From Heliopora coerulea (lineage: Eukaryota > Cnidaria > Anthozoa > Scleralcyonacea > Helioporidae): DNA of 64,000 bases. The DNA lies in NCBI GenBank assembly GCA_030142905.1, contig JASJOG010000008.1:2356001-2420000 (forward strand). The letters are read 5' to 3'. The notes under the pieces are model-generated. The model had not been told where the DNA came from. It was given only the letters and a program-made list of their open reading frames with translations, and did not search any database. Made by a program: the position numbers and the translations under genes. Of the stretch, positions 49,001-58,607 are shown in pieces (the first letter of the stretch is position 1; every line of letters begins with the position of its first letter).

Positions 49001-51115
49001 TTCAAAAATCTGTCCAAAGATTTGGGCAGTAGAATTTCTCTATATAACTGAATTGATTGAACTGACAATTCCTTTTCTATCAGCTGAGGAAAACAATTGT
49101 GAAAACACTAAACAATGATACTCACATCTGGCAATGTTTATTCCAACTAAAATCAACAAGAACTTCTTGTCACAAAAATATTAATGAGTAAATAAAAACA
49201 TAATTAAGGAATGATGCAGAACTGACAACTATAAGATGTCTCCTTAAATCTTTGACAATCGGTGGCTACTTTAAAAATTAGTACAAGCAGAGGTAGTAGA
49301 TGAGTGTTTAATTGAAAAATGATGGCAACATCTACCATAGTTTATTCAGGAATTTACCAGTAAGTTATATATGCCTGGTGAAGTCTACATTTAATGTCAC
49401 AAATTAATGGTTAACAGGCCAGGCTGCACGTTAGAATGTCATAATCCTGGCAAATGCCAGACGATTTCATTTAGCTGAATGTGAAGCTACCACTTTATGG
49501 ATAAATTGCAAACTTGGTTAACCCACAAAGGGGAAAAGGTGCTCCTTAGAATTTTATTCCATCTAATGTAAAACTGACAATTTGACTCATTAGAGTTAGA
49601 TGCTTGACCCTTAATTGATCAATTTCATAATTAATGTATATGAGTGCTATGTACCAGCAGGTCCTGGGGCATACCCCACCAAAGTCATCAGACAATCTGT
49701 TTGGGTTATGAATGGATATCATATTTCACTGGATTACTAGCAGGTAGTTGGGTAAGCATGCTGTTGCTCAATTTTACTGCTTAATTAAGTTAAAAAATAA
49801 TCAACAGAGGTTTTGTTATCACATATTTATTTGATTTTGAGAATTAGGTGGAAAGGTCCACTTTGGTATAAGTGTCATGCAGCATTGCTGGGTACCAGGT
49901 ACCTCTTACTGGTGCCACCTACTATGGGCAGAACCTTGTCCACAGTATTATGTCTATCTATGGTGTCTATATACCTAATTTTATTTCAATTAGTCAAAAT
50001 ATTGATGGGTGGCATCCTATTCCTGTAAACTCAAAACGGAAAGATATGGTGACCATGTTGGAGCCATATATAAAAGCAATACCTGTAAATGACAATCTTT
50101 TGCTAAAATACTATCAACATAGGCACCATGTTCAAAGGCATTGCAAGTGGGGGCCAAGGGGGCCATAGCCCCCCTGAATATAAATTTGGGGGGTTAAGGG
50201 TTATGGAGTTTTGGGGTTATGGACCACCCATTTCATACCATAAATTTCATCAGTTGCAACTTTGATCAACGATTTTTGTACAGAAATGCTTACTAGATTA
50301 ATTTCATTGTTAAAAAGCTGTAAAATCTCAGGGTATGCTGGAAATTGGTCCCCCCCAATAAATTGACCCTAGCAATACCACTGACCATGTCCTCACAAGC
50401 AAACTGCCTATTGTGTGAGTTTAATTAATACATCACTGGTCAATACCTTGGTACTAACTGCAAAACTAAATTTACAAACAGCTTGCACTGCTTTACTGAG
50501 AACTTCTTTCATGCCATGACTTCTAAAATCTCATTGGTGAAGTATACCAGTAATCTGAATGTACTAACTGCTATTGTGTCTTTTTTGGTCCATTGTCAAC
50601 TGAGAGATCTTGTAAACTAAGGGCAAAAAAAATTCCCATCTACATATACAGTGCTCAAATACCCTGGCTATTTAGTATATGCTGTATCTCCTGATCGCAT
50701 AAGACATCAATAGACATGCAAGCATGTATATACTGAAAGTAAACATACAGTAAATAGTATACTGTAGGTGTACTTTAGTACTATATTGAAGGTAATTTTT
50801 ATGTGACCACAATAAATGACTGTTCACGACTGTATGTCTATATATGGGCATTTTTCTGAGCCAAGAGTTCGTACGGTGTAGCTTTCGCCTGATTCTCAAA
50901 GGGGTCCCCGACACAAAGACTGAGAAAACCTGCACTACGCTCAGACGCCTAGATGGCTTTATATTCTCGATCAAAGAGGTTGGTGCACTAGATCATTGAA
51001 TTTTCCGGTTGTACACATCAAGTTAATGGCAAACGCAAACCTTAACATAGTGTTCAGGTATATTCCTGATAATCTTGGCCCATTCTGGAGGCAAGAACTT
51101 TGTGAGTGTGCTCAT
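31609..51115 (-). CDS. D-cysteine desulfhydrase / ACC deaminase-like PLP enzyme
   Basis: A fold-type II pyridoxal-phosphate enzyme of the family that breaks D-cysteine to pyruvate, sulfide and ammonia, or deaminates aminocyclopropane carboxylate. Eight exons on the minus strand: 51041-51115, 46854-46967, 44014-44172, 40434-40567, 39159-39255, 38188-38288, 33142-33302, 31609-31790. All junctions are GT/AG with matching phases, giving 340 residues, the family length. Landmarks in order: [43 protein letters not shown] (GNK is the PLP lysine), [14 protein letters not shown] (substrate serine and asparagine), [39 protein letters not shown] (phosphate loop), [37 protein letters not shown]. After HTG the usual GG-hydrophobic-GLF tail is replaced by [12 protein letters not shown]. 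The ATG at 51115 is the first after an in-frame stop. Substrate cannot be chosen from sequence. No clear transit peptide. Confidence 0.92.
33880..34020 (+). repeat. Old inverted repeat, left arm
   Basis: Matches the reverse complement of 35990-36095 through words such as TTTCCATATCTGGAATG and AAGATGGCCGCCC. The arms flank the hAT element at 34055-35580, which landed between them later. Diverged, perhaps 75-80% by eye. Confidence 0.7.
34055..35580. mobile_element. hAT-type element with perfect 8-bp TSD, carrying a LINE insertion
   Basis: The left end TAGGGATGCACCGGAACTTG and the right end CCAGTGCATCCCTA (35567-35580) are inverse, the classic hAT terminus. Flanking 8-mers GTTTTCGT (34047-34054 and 35581-35588) are identical. 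CCGG-rich subterminal words (TTCCAGCCGGAAC, TTCCGGCCGGAAC) repeat at both ends. No transposase. A minus-strand LINE fragment occupies about half of it. It lies in the intron between PLP-enzyme exons 6 and 7. Confidence 0.9.
34160..34912 (-). mobile_element. LINE fragment (reverse transcriptase 3' end) nested in hAT element
   Basis: Minus-strand frames give [45 protein letters not shown] and, after a frameshift, [41 protein letters not shown] and [12 protein letters not shown]. This is the conserved RT tail of CR1/Jockey-like LINEs. The 3' end has a GATAGATAGAAGAA tail at about 34168-34182. 5'-truncated and broken. Confidence 0.85.
35990..36095 (-). repeat. Old inverted repeat, right arm
   Basis: Partner of 33880-34020. 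Shares GGCGGCCATCTT and CATTCCAGATATGGAAA in reverse complement. Confidence 0.7.
38661..38773. mobile_element. Miniature foldback element, 113 bp
   Basis: TTCGATTAAGCGCTGC at the left and GCAGCGCTTAATCGAA at the right are perfect inverses. An inner CAACACTTAATCGAGGGCG word repeats part of the end. Located between exons 5 and 6 of the PLP enzyme gene. Confidence 0.75.
40757..40917. repeat. (CATA)n microsatellite
   Basis: About 35 CATA/CATG/CGTA units. Apparent open frames of Y/V/C/M or I/H/T on both strands are artefacts of the repeat. Confidence 0.95.
40925..41005 (+). mobile_element. Penelope-like terminal remnant beside microsatellite
   Basis: TGACACAAGGGTTAATCCCC, then GAAATGTTGGACTTAG, AATAAAG and TTTTTTTAAAAGTTTATC follow the same order as the 24097-24155 terminus (TTGACAA, stem, GAAACGTTGAATTAAAG, TTTTTAAAAGTGTTATC). 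Stem II is still GGG/CCC. Confidence 0.6.
42937..43016. repeat. (CA)n(TA)n microsatellite
   Basis: About 20 CA units followed by about 20 TA units. A CGAAACGTTAT word at 42884-42895, 45 bp upstream, may be a terminal remnant of a Penelope-like element. Confidence 0.95.
43065..43500 (+). repeat. Dispersed repeat of about 500 bp, copy 2
   Basis: Direct relative of 22086-22600. As there, it directly follows a TA microsatellite, and the sequence after it contains a further CGAAACGTAG word (43912-43923) followed by TA-rich DNA. Confidence 0.8.
43701..43815. repeat. 41-bp tandem repeat, about 2.8 copies, with TGACGTCA words
   Basis: Unit starts at 43701, 43742 and 43783. Each reads TGACGTC plus a variable part, then GTACTCTAAT and CAAAATGAAAA. 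Copies 1 and 2 contain the perfect CRE-type palindrome TGACGTCA; copy 3 has TGACGTCG. Located in the intron downstream of PLP-enzyme exon 3. Confidence 0.85.
45478..46440 (+). mobile_element. Decayed Penelope-like GIY-YIG fragment split by a hAT element
   Basis: Across broken plus-strand frames one can read a TCISSH cysteine-cluster remnant, LYVSETGQ (cf. LYIGETGR at 9616), then [19 protein letters not shown] and [20 protein letters not shown]. These align in order with the 9.5-kb Penelope copy. Coding similarity stops at 45864 where the hAT element begins and resumes at 46410 with an in-register INKNF-like stretch (cf. GINERF). Confidence 0.75.
45865..46409. mobile_element. hAT-type MITE nested in Penelope remnant, 545 bp
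   Basis: Left end CAGGGGCGTAGGAAGC and right end GCTTCCTACGCTACTG are inverse. Flanks CATGCATC (45857-45864) and TATGCATC (46410-46417) are an 8-bp duplication with one change. No coding capacity. Confidence 0.85.
46968..51040. other. PLP-enzyme intron 1, largely repeat-free
   Basis: The 4-kb intron between exons 1 and 2. From 46975 to 49800 it looks plain, AT-rich and free of the elements that crowd other introns. Around 50145-50390 GC-rich words (AAGGCATTGCAAGTGGGGG and CCTAGCAATACCACTG) suggest another short inverted-repeat element. A 98-residue plus-strand frame at 49872-50168 has no recognisable family. Confidence 0.5.
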
Positions 51116-52907
51116 ATCCGTTTTGCCTTCACTCGTTCCGATGCTTCTATGTTAAACCATTCAATATCCAGCGAGTGGAATACGTAGCCACCAGACTTTG
51201 CAGGACATGGTTCACTGCAGCCAACTTCGCCATATGCAGGGAACAAAAGTACTAGATTAGATCGACCTAAACCATATCAGCTTAAATTAAACCCAAATTA
51301 AGGCCCCTTTACTCGTGCGCTTTTGTGCCTTGCAATTGTCATCTTGGCGAATGTGTTAAACTCTCATAGGCGTCAACAGCAGTGCTTCCACGTTGAGGGA
51401 AATTTCCTTTTTGAAGGAAATTTTGAGGAAATGAAGGAAATTTGAAGGATTTTTTGAAAATTTGAAGGAAATTTGATGGAACCTCTACTTTTTAACAATT
51501 TTATTAGTAATGTTGTAACTTAGTAGCTGACGCAGCACAAAAAAATGAGGTTAAACGTCAGTCGGTTGTGGCACAATTGCGAGCAGAGAACGAAATTAAT
51601 CCGAGCGACTTCTGAATAGCTTTCCATGTCGCAAACGTCATGCATGCGCTCTAAATTTCGGCGGTGAAACGATAAGCGACAGGAGCGCAGTCAAAGTATT
51701 TTATACGAACGAATAAAATTTACAGGTTTTGACTGGAAGTTGTGCACCAATAGTGATAGGTTTCTGAACTACCCTGTTTAAATAAAGTTTACCCGAATTT
51801 GAATTGAAAGTTTTGCGCTCCCAAACCAAATTCTTACGAATGTAACTGTTTATGTTAGGACTGGCTACAATTTTTTAGCTACTTTATTTCCACTATTTAG
51901 CCCCCAGGTGGCTTAATTTTTTCAGAGTTTCTGGACTGGGGGTTTATTAGTAAGAGTGGGTTAAATAGAGGGTGGGGGCTTCATAAGATTTTATGTTCTT
52001 CACAACTCATAATCATACGAATAAATATATCAATTCATAATAATATAAATATATTATGCTGATGCTTAAATATACTGACTTTCAATTGATGAACATTGAA
52101 ATTAGAATGCTGTTTTTTAGTGCTCATATTTCCATTCTAAAGTATATTTGCTTTTTAACTCATTAAGGGGCATTACTTGTATGACTCCAACAAATTTGGT
52201 ATCTTTAAGGTTACAACGTGAAGCTTTACAAAGCACAGCCATTTGAAAACTTTTCTTATTCATAACCACAGGTGATTTGTGATTCTGGAAGCATACTTTG
52301 AATTGAGTGAATGTAGAACCTCTGTATTGTAATTGCATTTCTTGCATGAAATAGCTCATACTAAATCAGTGGTCATTTTGTAATACCTTCTCATAACATA
52401 ATTTTTGAAAAATTTTGTTTTCTGAATAAAATGTTGGCAAATATCACATTTCTTTCAATTGATATTTGGTTTCCCTCATAACTCTGTTTTAGTTTAGGTG
52501 CTAAATGCAGCGGTAAATGGACTTAGTTGGAATGTGGGTAGATGTATTTTAAAAAACTTAATGTTGATTCAGTGTCTCAGATACAAAACTGATTAATGAC
52601 ACATCTGTTTTATCATAAATGGACACTGGTGCTTGGTTCTTTGTACCAATGTATTTGACAATCTGAGCCAACACTGAGTTTTTTTTAGGCTAAATTTCAG
52701 AAGCAGTGTTCTGCTTTATATTGTATTAATAAGATTTTTTAAAGTAATTTCCAAACTTTTTATCTGTTCAATATCTGGATTTAAAGACACTTGGTTTCGC
52801 CTCGTGTTTTATGCAGAACGGGCAGACAGATGTGTGTGTGTGACACACACACACACACATATGAGTGACAGTGTGTGTGCGTCACTACAGGTGCCTGACT
52901 TCCTGAT
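51116..52907. other. Intergenic between PLP enzyme and ANKRD40-like gene
   Basis: Holds the 5' flank of the PLP enzyme and the 3' flank of ANKRD40-like. At 51390-51480 there is a local GAAGGAAATTTGA array. At 52832-52885 TG/CA runs form a palindrome just beyond the ANKRD40-like stop. An 80-residue minus-strand frame (52117-52359) is unrecognised and unsupported. Confidence 0.5.
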
Positions 52908-53669
52908 TCATTCGATAACTATTTCCATTTCTTGAAATTGTTTTAACCTCTTGACGTCTCGATCATTCCGAACAATAGTGTTTGGCATTTTCCGAATTTT
53001 CTTTAATTTGCTTCTTTCGACATTGAACTCCTTCAGACATATGTCCACTAAGGCGGTGAAACTAATACATTGTCGGTCCAGCTCAATTTCGATAAAGTCT
53101 TTCTCATCTGACCCGGCTACACGAAACTTCAAGACCAAATCGCCTTCGTTTTCCTCGGGTGTTAATTGTTTGTCGTTGCAGTTGCTTAAGGCGTGACTTT
53201 TATTGAACCCCTCAGAGTTGCTGGCTGAGGTTCTCATTGGACTATGGTGGATTCCAAGTCTTCGAGCAAATTCCGCGGCACTTTCGGAGTAAGGGAAGTC
53301 TGGATTTAAAATGTAGTTTGGAACAAATTCAACTTTGATTGGTAATTCCTGCGAATCGTCAGTATCAGTACAGTCTCCACCCAAAGTAATTTCTTCTCCT
53401 TGGGCAGATAGCAGTTGTTTGATCTCCTTGTCTTGTGTTAAATCAATGGCGCTTTCTTTTTGGAATGTAAGGATGGAGGCATCAGCTTTTTTACTCAACA
53501 AATAAGATACGAGATCTTTGTGATTTCGTTTCGCTGCCCAGTGGAGACCTGTCCAGCCGTTAACCTTATTTTGCGAGTTTACGTTCACCCCACGACCAAC
53601 AAGGATTTTAACTTTCTCTAAATCGCCAAGACAGCACACCTCACGCAAAGCTTCCTCCAAATTTTGCAT
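52908..53669 (-). CDS. ANKRD40: Ankyrin repeat domain-containing protein 40-like
   Basis: 253 residues from the ATG at 53669, preceded by an in-frame stop 33 bases upstream. Residues 3-70 are two ankyrin repeats (LEEALREVCCLGDLEKVKIL, VNGWTGLHWAAKRNHKDLV). Then come an acidic linker and FVPNYILNPDFPY, a motif shared with vertebrate ANKRD40. The C-terminal 75 residues (LVLKFRVAGSDEKDFIEIEL, DRQCISFTALVDICLKEF, KKIRKMPNTIVRNDRDVKRL, FQEMEIVIE) match the conserved ubiquitin-like tail of that family. It is shorter than the human protein (about 368 residues), lacking the proline-rich middle and the last 30 residues. It is intronless as seen, though a possible splice acceptor sits at 53688, so an upstream exon cannot be excluded. 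Molecular role unknown. Head-to-head with ALG9. Confidence 0.88.
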   Translation of the reverse strand: MQNLEEALREVCCLGDLEKVKILVGRGVNVNSQNKVNGWTGLHWAAKRNHKDLVSYLLSKKADASILTFQKESAIDLTQDKEIKQLLSAQGEEITLGGDCTDTDDSQELPIKVEFVPNYILNPDFPYSESAAEFARRLGIHHSPMRTSASNSEGFNKSHALSNCNDKQLTPEENEGDLVLKFRVAGSDEKDFIEIELDRQCISFTALVDICLKEFNVERSKLKKIRKMPNTIVRNDRDVKRLKQFQEMEIVIE

Positions 53670-53871
53670 CGACAATCTCGATCTGTCAATAATTTGAAAT
53701 CAGTGAACTGTTTGAAATACTACTTGATAATAAAGTAGCAGCAGAGACGCCAGAGGGTAATGAGTCGCAATACGTGACACTGCTGGTCAATATTACCTCG
53801 TACTTAGTCGAGCAGAATTAGCAATAATGCAAAAACAGTAATCATACTTCACTCGTGTTTTACTTACGATC
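53670..53871. promoter_or_regulatory. Bidirectional promoter region, ANKRD40-like / ALG9
   Basis: Only 202 bp separate the two start codons on opposite strands, so both transcription starts and 5' UTRs must fit here. No TATA box at a sensible spacing and no CpG-rich core were seen. GTACTTAGTCGAGC and ACTCGTGTTTTACTTACG are unremarkable. The call rests on gene arrangement. Confidence 0.7.
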
Positions 53872-54287
53872 ATGGCTAGTACATCAAGTCGTAAGAAAAT
53901 GAAGTCAAGTAGCAGATTGATACAACGAGTTAAAGGGAAGTTACTGTCGTCACATATTCAAAATTTGGAAATTATGGAGGAGCGGTAAGTAAAGATTGTC
54001 ACTAGTACCTTATTGAATGCTTTATTATTTACGTAGCACGTGATCATTTTCATTCAGACTTTCGAGCCATCAAATTTCTTCTATACACGTTGTACTTCAG
54101 TTTGAATTCTACTTCATGGGTAGTGAAATGTGTAGATAGGAAAGTAGCAGAAGTGAGCATCATAACCTAACTGAGAGACATGATCTTTAGCGGGAGATAG
54201 ACGACTAGTTTGAAAACATCTCGGTGCATCAGGATATTGTAGTAGCTGTTGTACAGATTTCAGTAACTTCCTCTGCAAACTGACCGT

Positions 54288-54322
<35 letters not shown>

Positions 54323-57300
54323 CGGAGGTTCCGTTCCCATGAAACCTGAAGCTTGAAAACTCAGGGTAAGTCACACAGCAGTCCTTCACCTGTTGTAAAG
54401 CAGCACTCCTCAATGCAGTACGTTATGGTCAACAGCAACAATTGCCAGCAGCCTGCATGTGGATACTTGGAGGTACTTCCCATCTAGCTCCAGCCCTCTA
54501 GCTACAGTTTCTAATTGTCATAAACAATTAGAAACTGTAGTTCTGAAAAAAGTCTTGATTATGATCTTGTAAGAAGTATAATTATATTAAAGCCAGCATA
54601 AAATGCAGAGTAAAGAGATGATAAACTTTTGTTCTGATGTATTGTTGTATACATCACTGCATCTTCTGAGATATTATTGTTATTCAGTAAATATGCTTAG
54701 ATATAGACTGAGATATATTTATAAAGTGTCAAAAATTGATATGCATATTTATTTTTATAATAATACTGGTAGTATCTCTGAAGATGTTGTGATGTATGCA
54801 GTGAAATGTCAGAATAAAAGTTTATCATTTCTTTACTTCACATTTTATGGTCGGCTTTGATATTTCTTACAAGGCTACACTTCCTGCTTGGCCAGGGATG
54901 TAGCTAGAGAAAAATGAGGGCTGGGTAAAAATATCCTGATTTAATTTTCATCATGATGTCTTACCATGTTTTCATTATGATGTTCCCCCCAGAAATTTTT
55001 GCAAAATTGGCACCCAAAGTCTAAATAATAAGGCAAAATTTCTGGCACTTTTAGTAAGGTTCAATTAAATGTATTATTATTATTCCACCTTTTTAGGCAA
55101 ATGGTTGTCACATAGCAATGTGATTTGGTGTGCACCTTTATGCAAAAATCTGGACAGATCTCATCTTTACATTGCTTAAGATACTGAATACTTAGCAACA
55201 GCTCTTTGTGAGGAATGGCATATGAGAATCCTGCCAAACTTTTCTTGTTTATGCTAATTAAGGTTCTTATCTCTGAGCTTGATGGATTAAATTACAACAT
55301 CTGTTGCATGGAAACAGTATATTTCATTATGTTTGGGCAATAGTGTGCCAGGTGCAATTCATAAAATTACTGCACGTGCTGGGTGGTCCTGCCCAGCACT
55401 GCCCAGTGTAGCTACATCCCTGCTTGGCTAATCCCTGGCTAATGATCATGATGTTGTTTACTTACTCATCTTTTTTCTTGCTGAAAATGAGTAAACACAA
55501 CAATACCCAAACAAAGAAATGTTGAATTAAAATTTTGCAGTTTTTGTTCAGTTAGCCTTGAGCCTTTAGCATTAGTGTCCGAGTGCCATTTTTCAAAGAA
55601 ATTTAGATGAAGAAACATGTCAATGAAGATTGATATGGGTAGGTTCCTGCTTATTATTCTCAGAGACATTGAAAAGAGAACTCAATCAAAAAGAATACCT
55701 TTGTAACACAAAAGTTCATATAAGTAAACCTTTTAAAAGATCCACATTCAGTCATTCACCTGAAGGGAAAAGACTACCGTCTGTTTTTGTGTAAATAAAG
55801 TACTGTTTATATCTGTCAACCAGCTTCTAAATATCTGAAGTGGGCTGTTAATGCAAACACCAAACTCTTTTTAGATCTTTCTGATTACTGTTGATGTATT
55901 TTTTGAATATTGAATCCTTATTTTGCTGGTCTTCTTTTAGATTTAGACTTTAAAGTGATAGATACAAACATTGAAAATTTGATTTCAAATAAATGAACCA
56001 TTGTAATTCAGCTCTTTTGACTAATTTTATTTCAGTGTTACCAGTTTGAGTGATCACGATGATTCTCATTGTTGGGCTCCAAAACCATCCACAGCATTCA
56101 TGACATTACTGTCTACCAGATACTGTAGTGCCTTGTGGAGCAACATTTCTGACTGTGATGAAACTTTTAATTACTGGGAACCAGTAAGTGATGCAATTAA
56201 ACGTAATTTTACTCTACACTGTCATAGGTTTTATTGATACAGTAAAGTTTAAAGTATTGCATCTATCAAAAATTCTCTTGGACTTGTTGCATGTTTTCTG
56301 AGCAAGGTTGCAAAACGTTTTCCATCAGGTTGAAAAAAATGTTAATTTATCAAATGGCTACTTGATTGCAGCTAAGTTATTGCTACTTGATACATGCTGA
56401 TGCAGAGGTGTAGCAAGGGGTTCAGTCAGTTTGCATCAGGTATATTGATAACTAAGGAAAATGGAAAGTTTGTCGGTTTCAGTGTTTGTAATGGCTGCTT
56501 GAATTTTTTCTATTCTTGAACGTGATTGGTTTTGGCGGTGCAACATTTCGACAGTACAGTCAAGGTTATTCCCGCCATCCTGCAGAACTGTTCGGGCGAG
56601 TGCGTGGCCAATGTTATTTATCCTTTGTAAAACTTGTAGCGGGGCTTGTGTTGCCCTGGACCTTGTATTTCTGGATTACCCTGGGCTTTACTGTACCGCC
56701 CGATTCGGGTGTTCGATGTTCACTTTTGTTTGCACTCTTCGTTGTCGTCCAAACCGTTTGTGAATCGTTTGGGTGTTTACTCTCGCATTAGGTATTTGCT
56801 GCCGTTTGAGGTATTCCCTACCGTTCAACAGTGCATTCAACCGTGCAGTTGTCTAACTAATGTTATCTTGGTCTCACTTGCGAAGAGTTTTGTCCATTTC
56901 GACTCAACCAAGCGTTGCAGGTTTCATCTACAAGAACCTCTAATTCGACCCTTCGGGGAAAACAGTCTCACTGGCTGACAGGGTTATCTAGTATAAATAA
57001 AAGACACTGTACTTTATTTTGCAATACCTTTACAGTGTGAATTTATTTCCCTCCCTTTTAGACCCATTATCTCATATATGGTTCGGGTTTCCAGACTTGG
57101 GAGTACTCCCCAAAGTATGCTATTCGTTCCTATGCGTATCTTCTTCCTCATACTTTACCTGGAATATGGCAGAAATATTTTCATGGAAAACAAGAGAAAG
57201 TAAGTTTATAGTTGTAATCGTAACCATGATGATAATCATAATCGTAATCACACTAATTATAATTACAATTATTAGAAACATCACTAGTCTAACGCGGATA

Positions 57301-58562
57301 CTGCAACATGATTGGCCTACGCGGATCGATATTGAGAAGTGGCAAGTAACGCGATAAGCTCATTCTTTTTTCTTTTTCTTTGAGAGGGGGGGGGGGGGGG
57401 GTGGTGAATAATTGCGGCGAATTAATCCACGTCTTTGGCTGTAAACGGAATAGGTTTTTATGCGTTTGGAAATCGAACGGGGAATGCAGGCCTGGAGTGA
57501 GGTATCTCCAGATACCATAGTAAAATGCTTCAAGAAAATGAAATTGTACCACAGGAATTAAAACAAGAGAACCGTTTCTTTGAAGGCGAGGATGAGTTAC
57601 CGAGCCCTGCAAAATCTCCTGGACCTTTGCTGAAATCTTTATTGCTGTAGAGGAGAGCATAGATGTTTGCGCGGATAACCTACAAGAGCAGACTCTTGAT
57701 GACGAGGATGTTATGTCGTCTGCGCCATCCGAGAAACAAATAACACAATATGATGAAGAGTTTGATCCAGAGCTCACACAACCTATGATCAAGATGGTAT
57801 CAAAGGCAGTGGAACTAGCTGAACAGCTGAAAGACTTTGTACTATTTCATGGTCACGAAGAACTCTCATTGGCTGTAAGCAAAGTGAATCATTTGCTTGA
57901 CGAAAGAAAGGTCCGCGGCCCTAAATCACTCACCACTATAACTGAGTTTTTTTGTCATGAGTTTGGTGTTAAACATTGTGAAAAAATCGTTAATGATGTG
58001 GTTTACCGACACTTCCCTTACGAATGTCGTAAAATCTGATAGATGATGTCATATTTTGTGCTACTACATGTGCACATGGGATATTTTGAAAGAGCTTGGC
58101 GGGCAGCCATTGGATGTGCGAAGGAAATACAATAAAGCATTATTGATGTATAAAGTCAGAAACAAAAAACTTCCAAAATGCATAACCAACATGTTTAATA
58201 TAAGAAGTAATACGAACTAAAGCCTGCGAAGAAATGATATGGAATATACTCTGGAAAAGTCTAACACTAATATGGTGAAGAAAAGCTTCAGGTTCGCAGC
58301 TGCGAAATTGTGGAATGACTTACCCAGCTCATTCAATCGGAAAATTTAAGGTCTCACTCCTGGGCACCTTTAAAATACTCCAACATGGTAACTCAAAATC
58401 ATCGAGATGTATTATTCATACAAAACAATTGTTTTTGTTAAATTTCTGACGAAAGTAATTAATTAGGTGAGATTTAAATAGCTAGAAGAACACTTTTTTA
58501 TTAATGTATAAATACAGTATGTACATCGGGACGTTTTTAATTTGTAAAATAAATATACATAC

Positions 58563-58607
<45 letters not shown>

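Noticed and set aside
49872..50168. 98-codon plus-strand frame in PLP-enzyme intron 1
   Set aside because: No family recognised, and its end runs into a GC-rich repeat. Possibly a transposon scrap, but not supportable as a gene.
57289..57792. 167-codon minus-strand frame rich in serine
   Set aside because: Antisense to the Tigger fragment and the poly-G tract; no family motif, and the proline run comes from the G tract.
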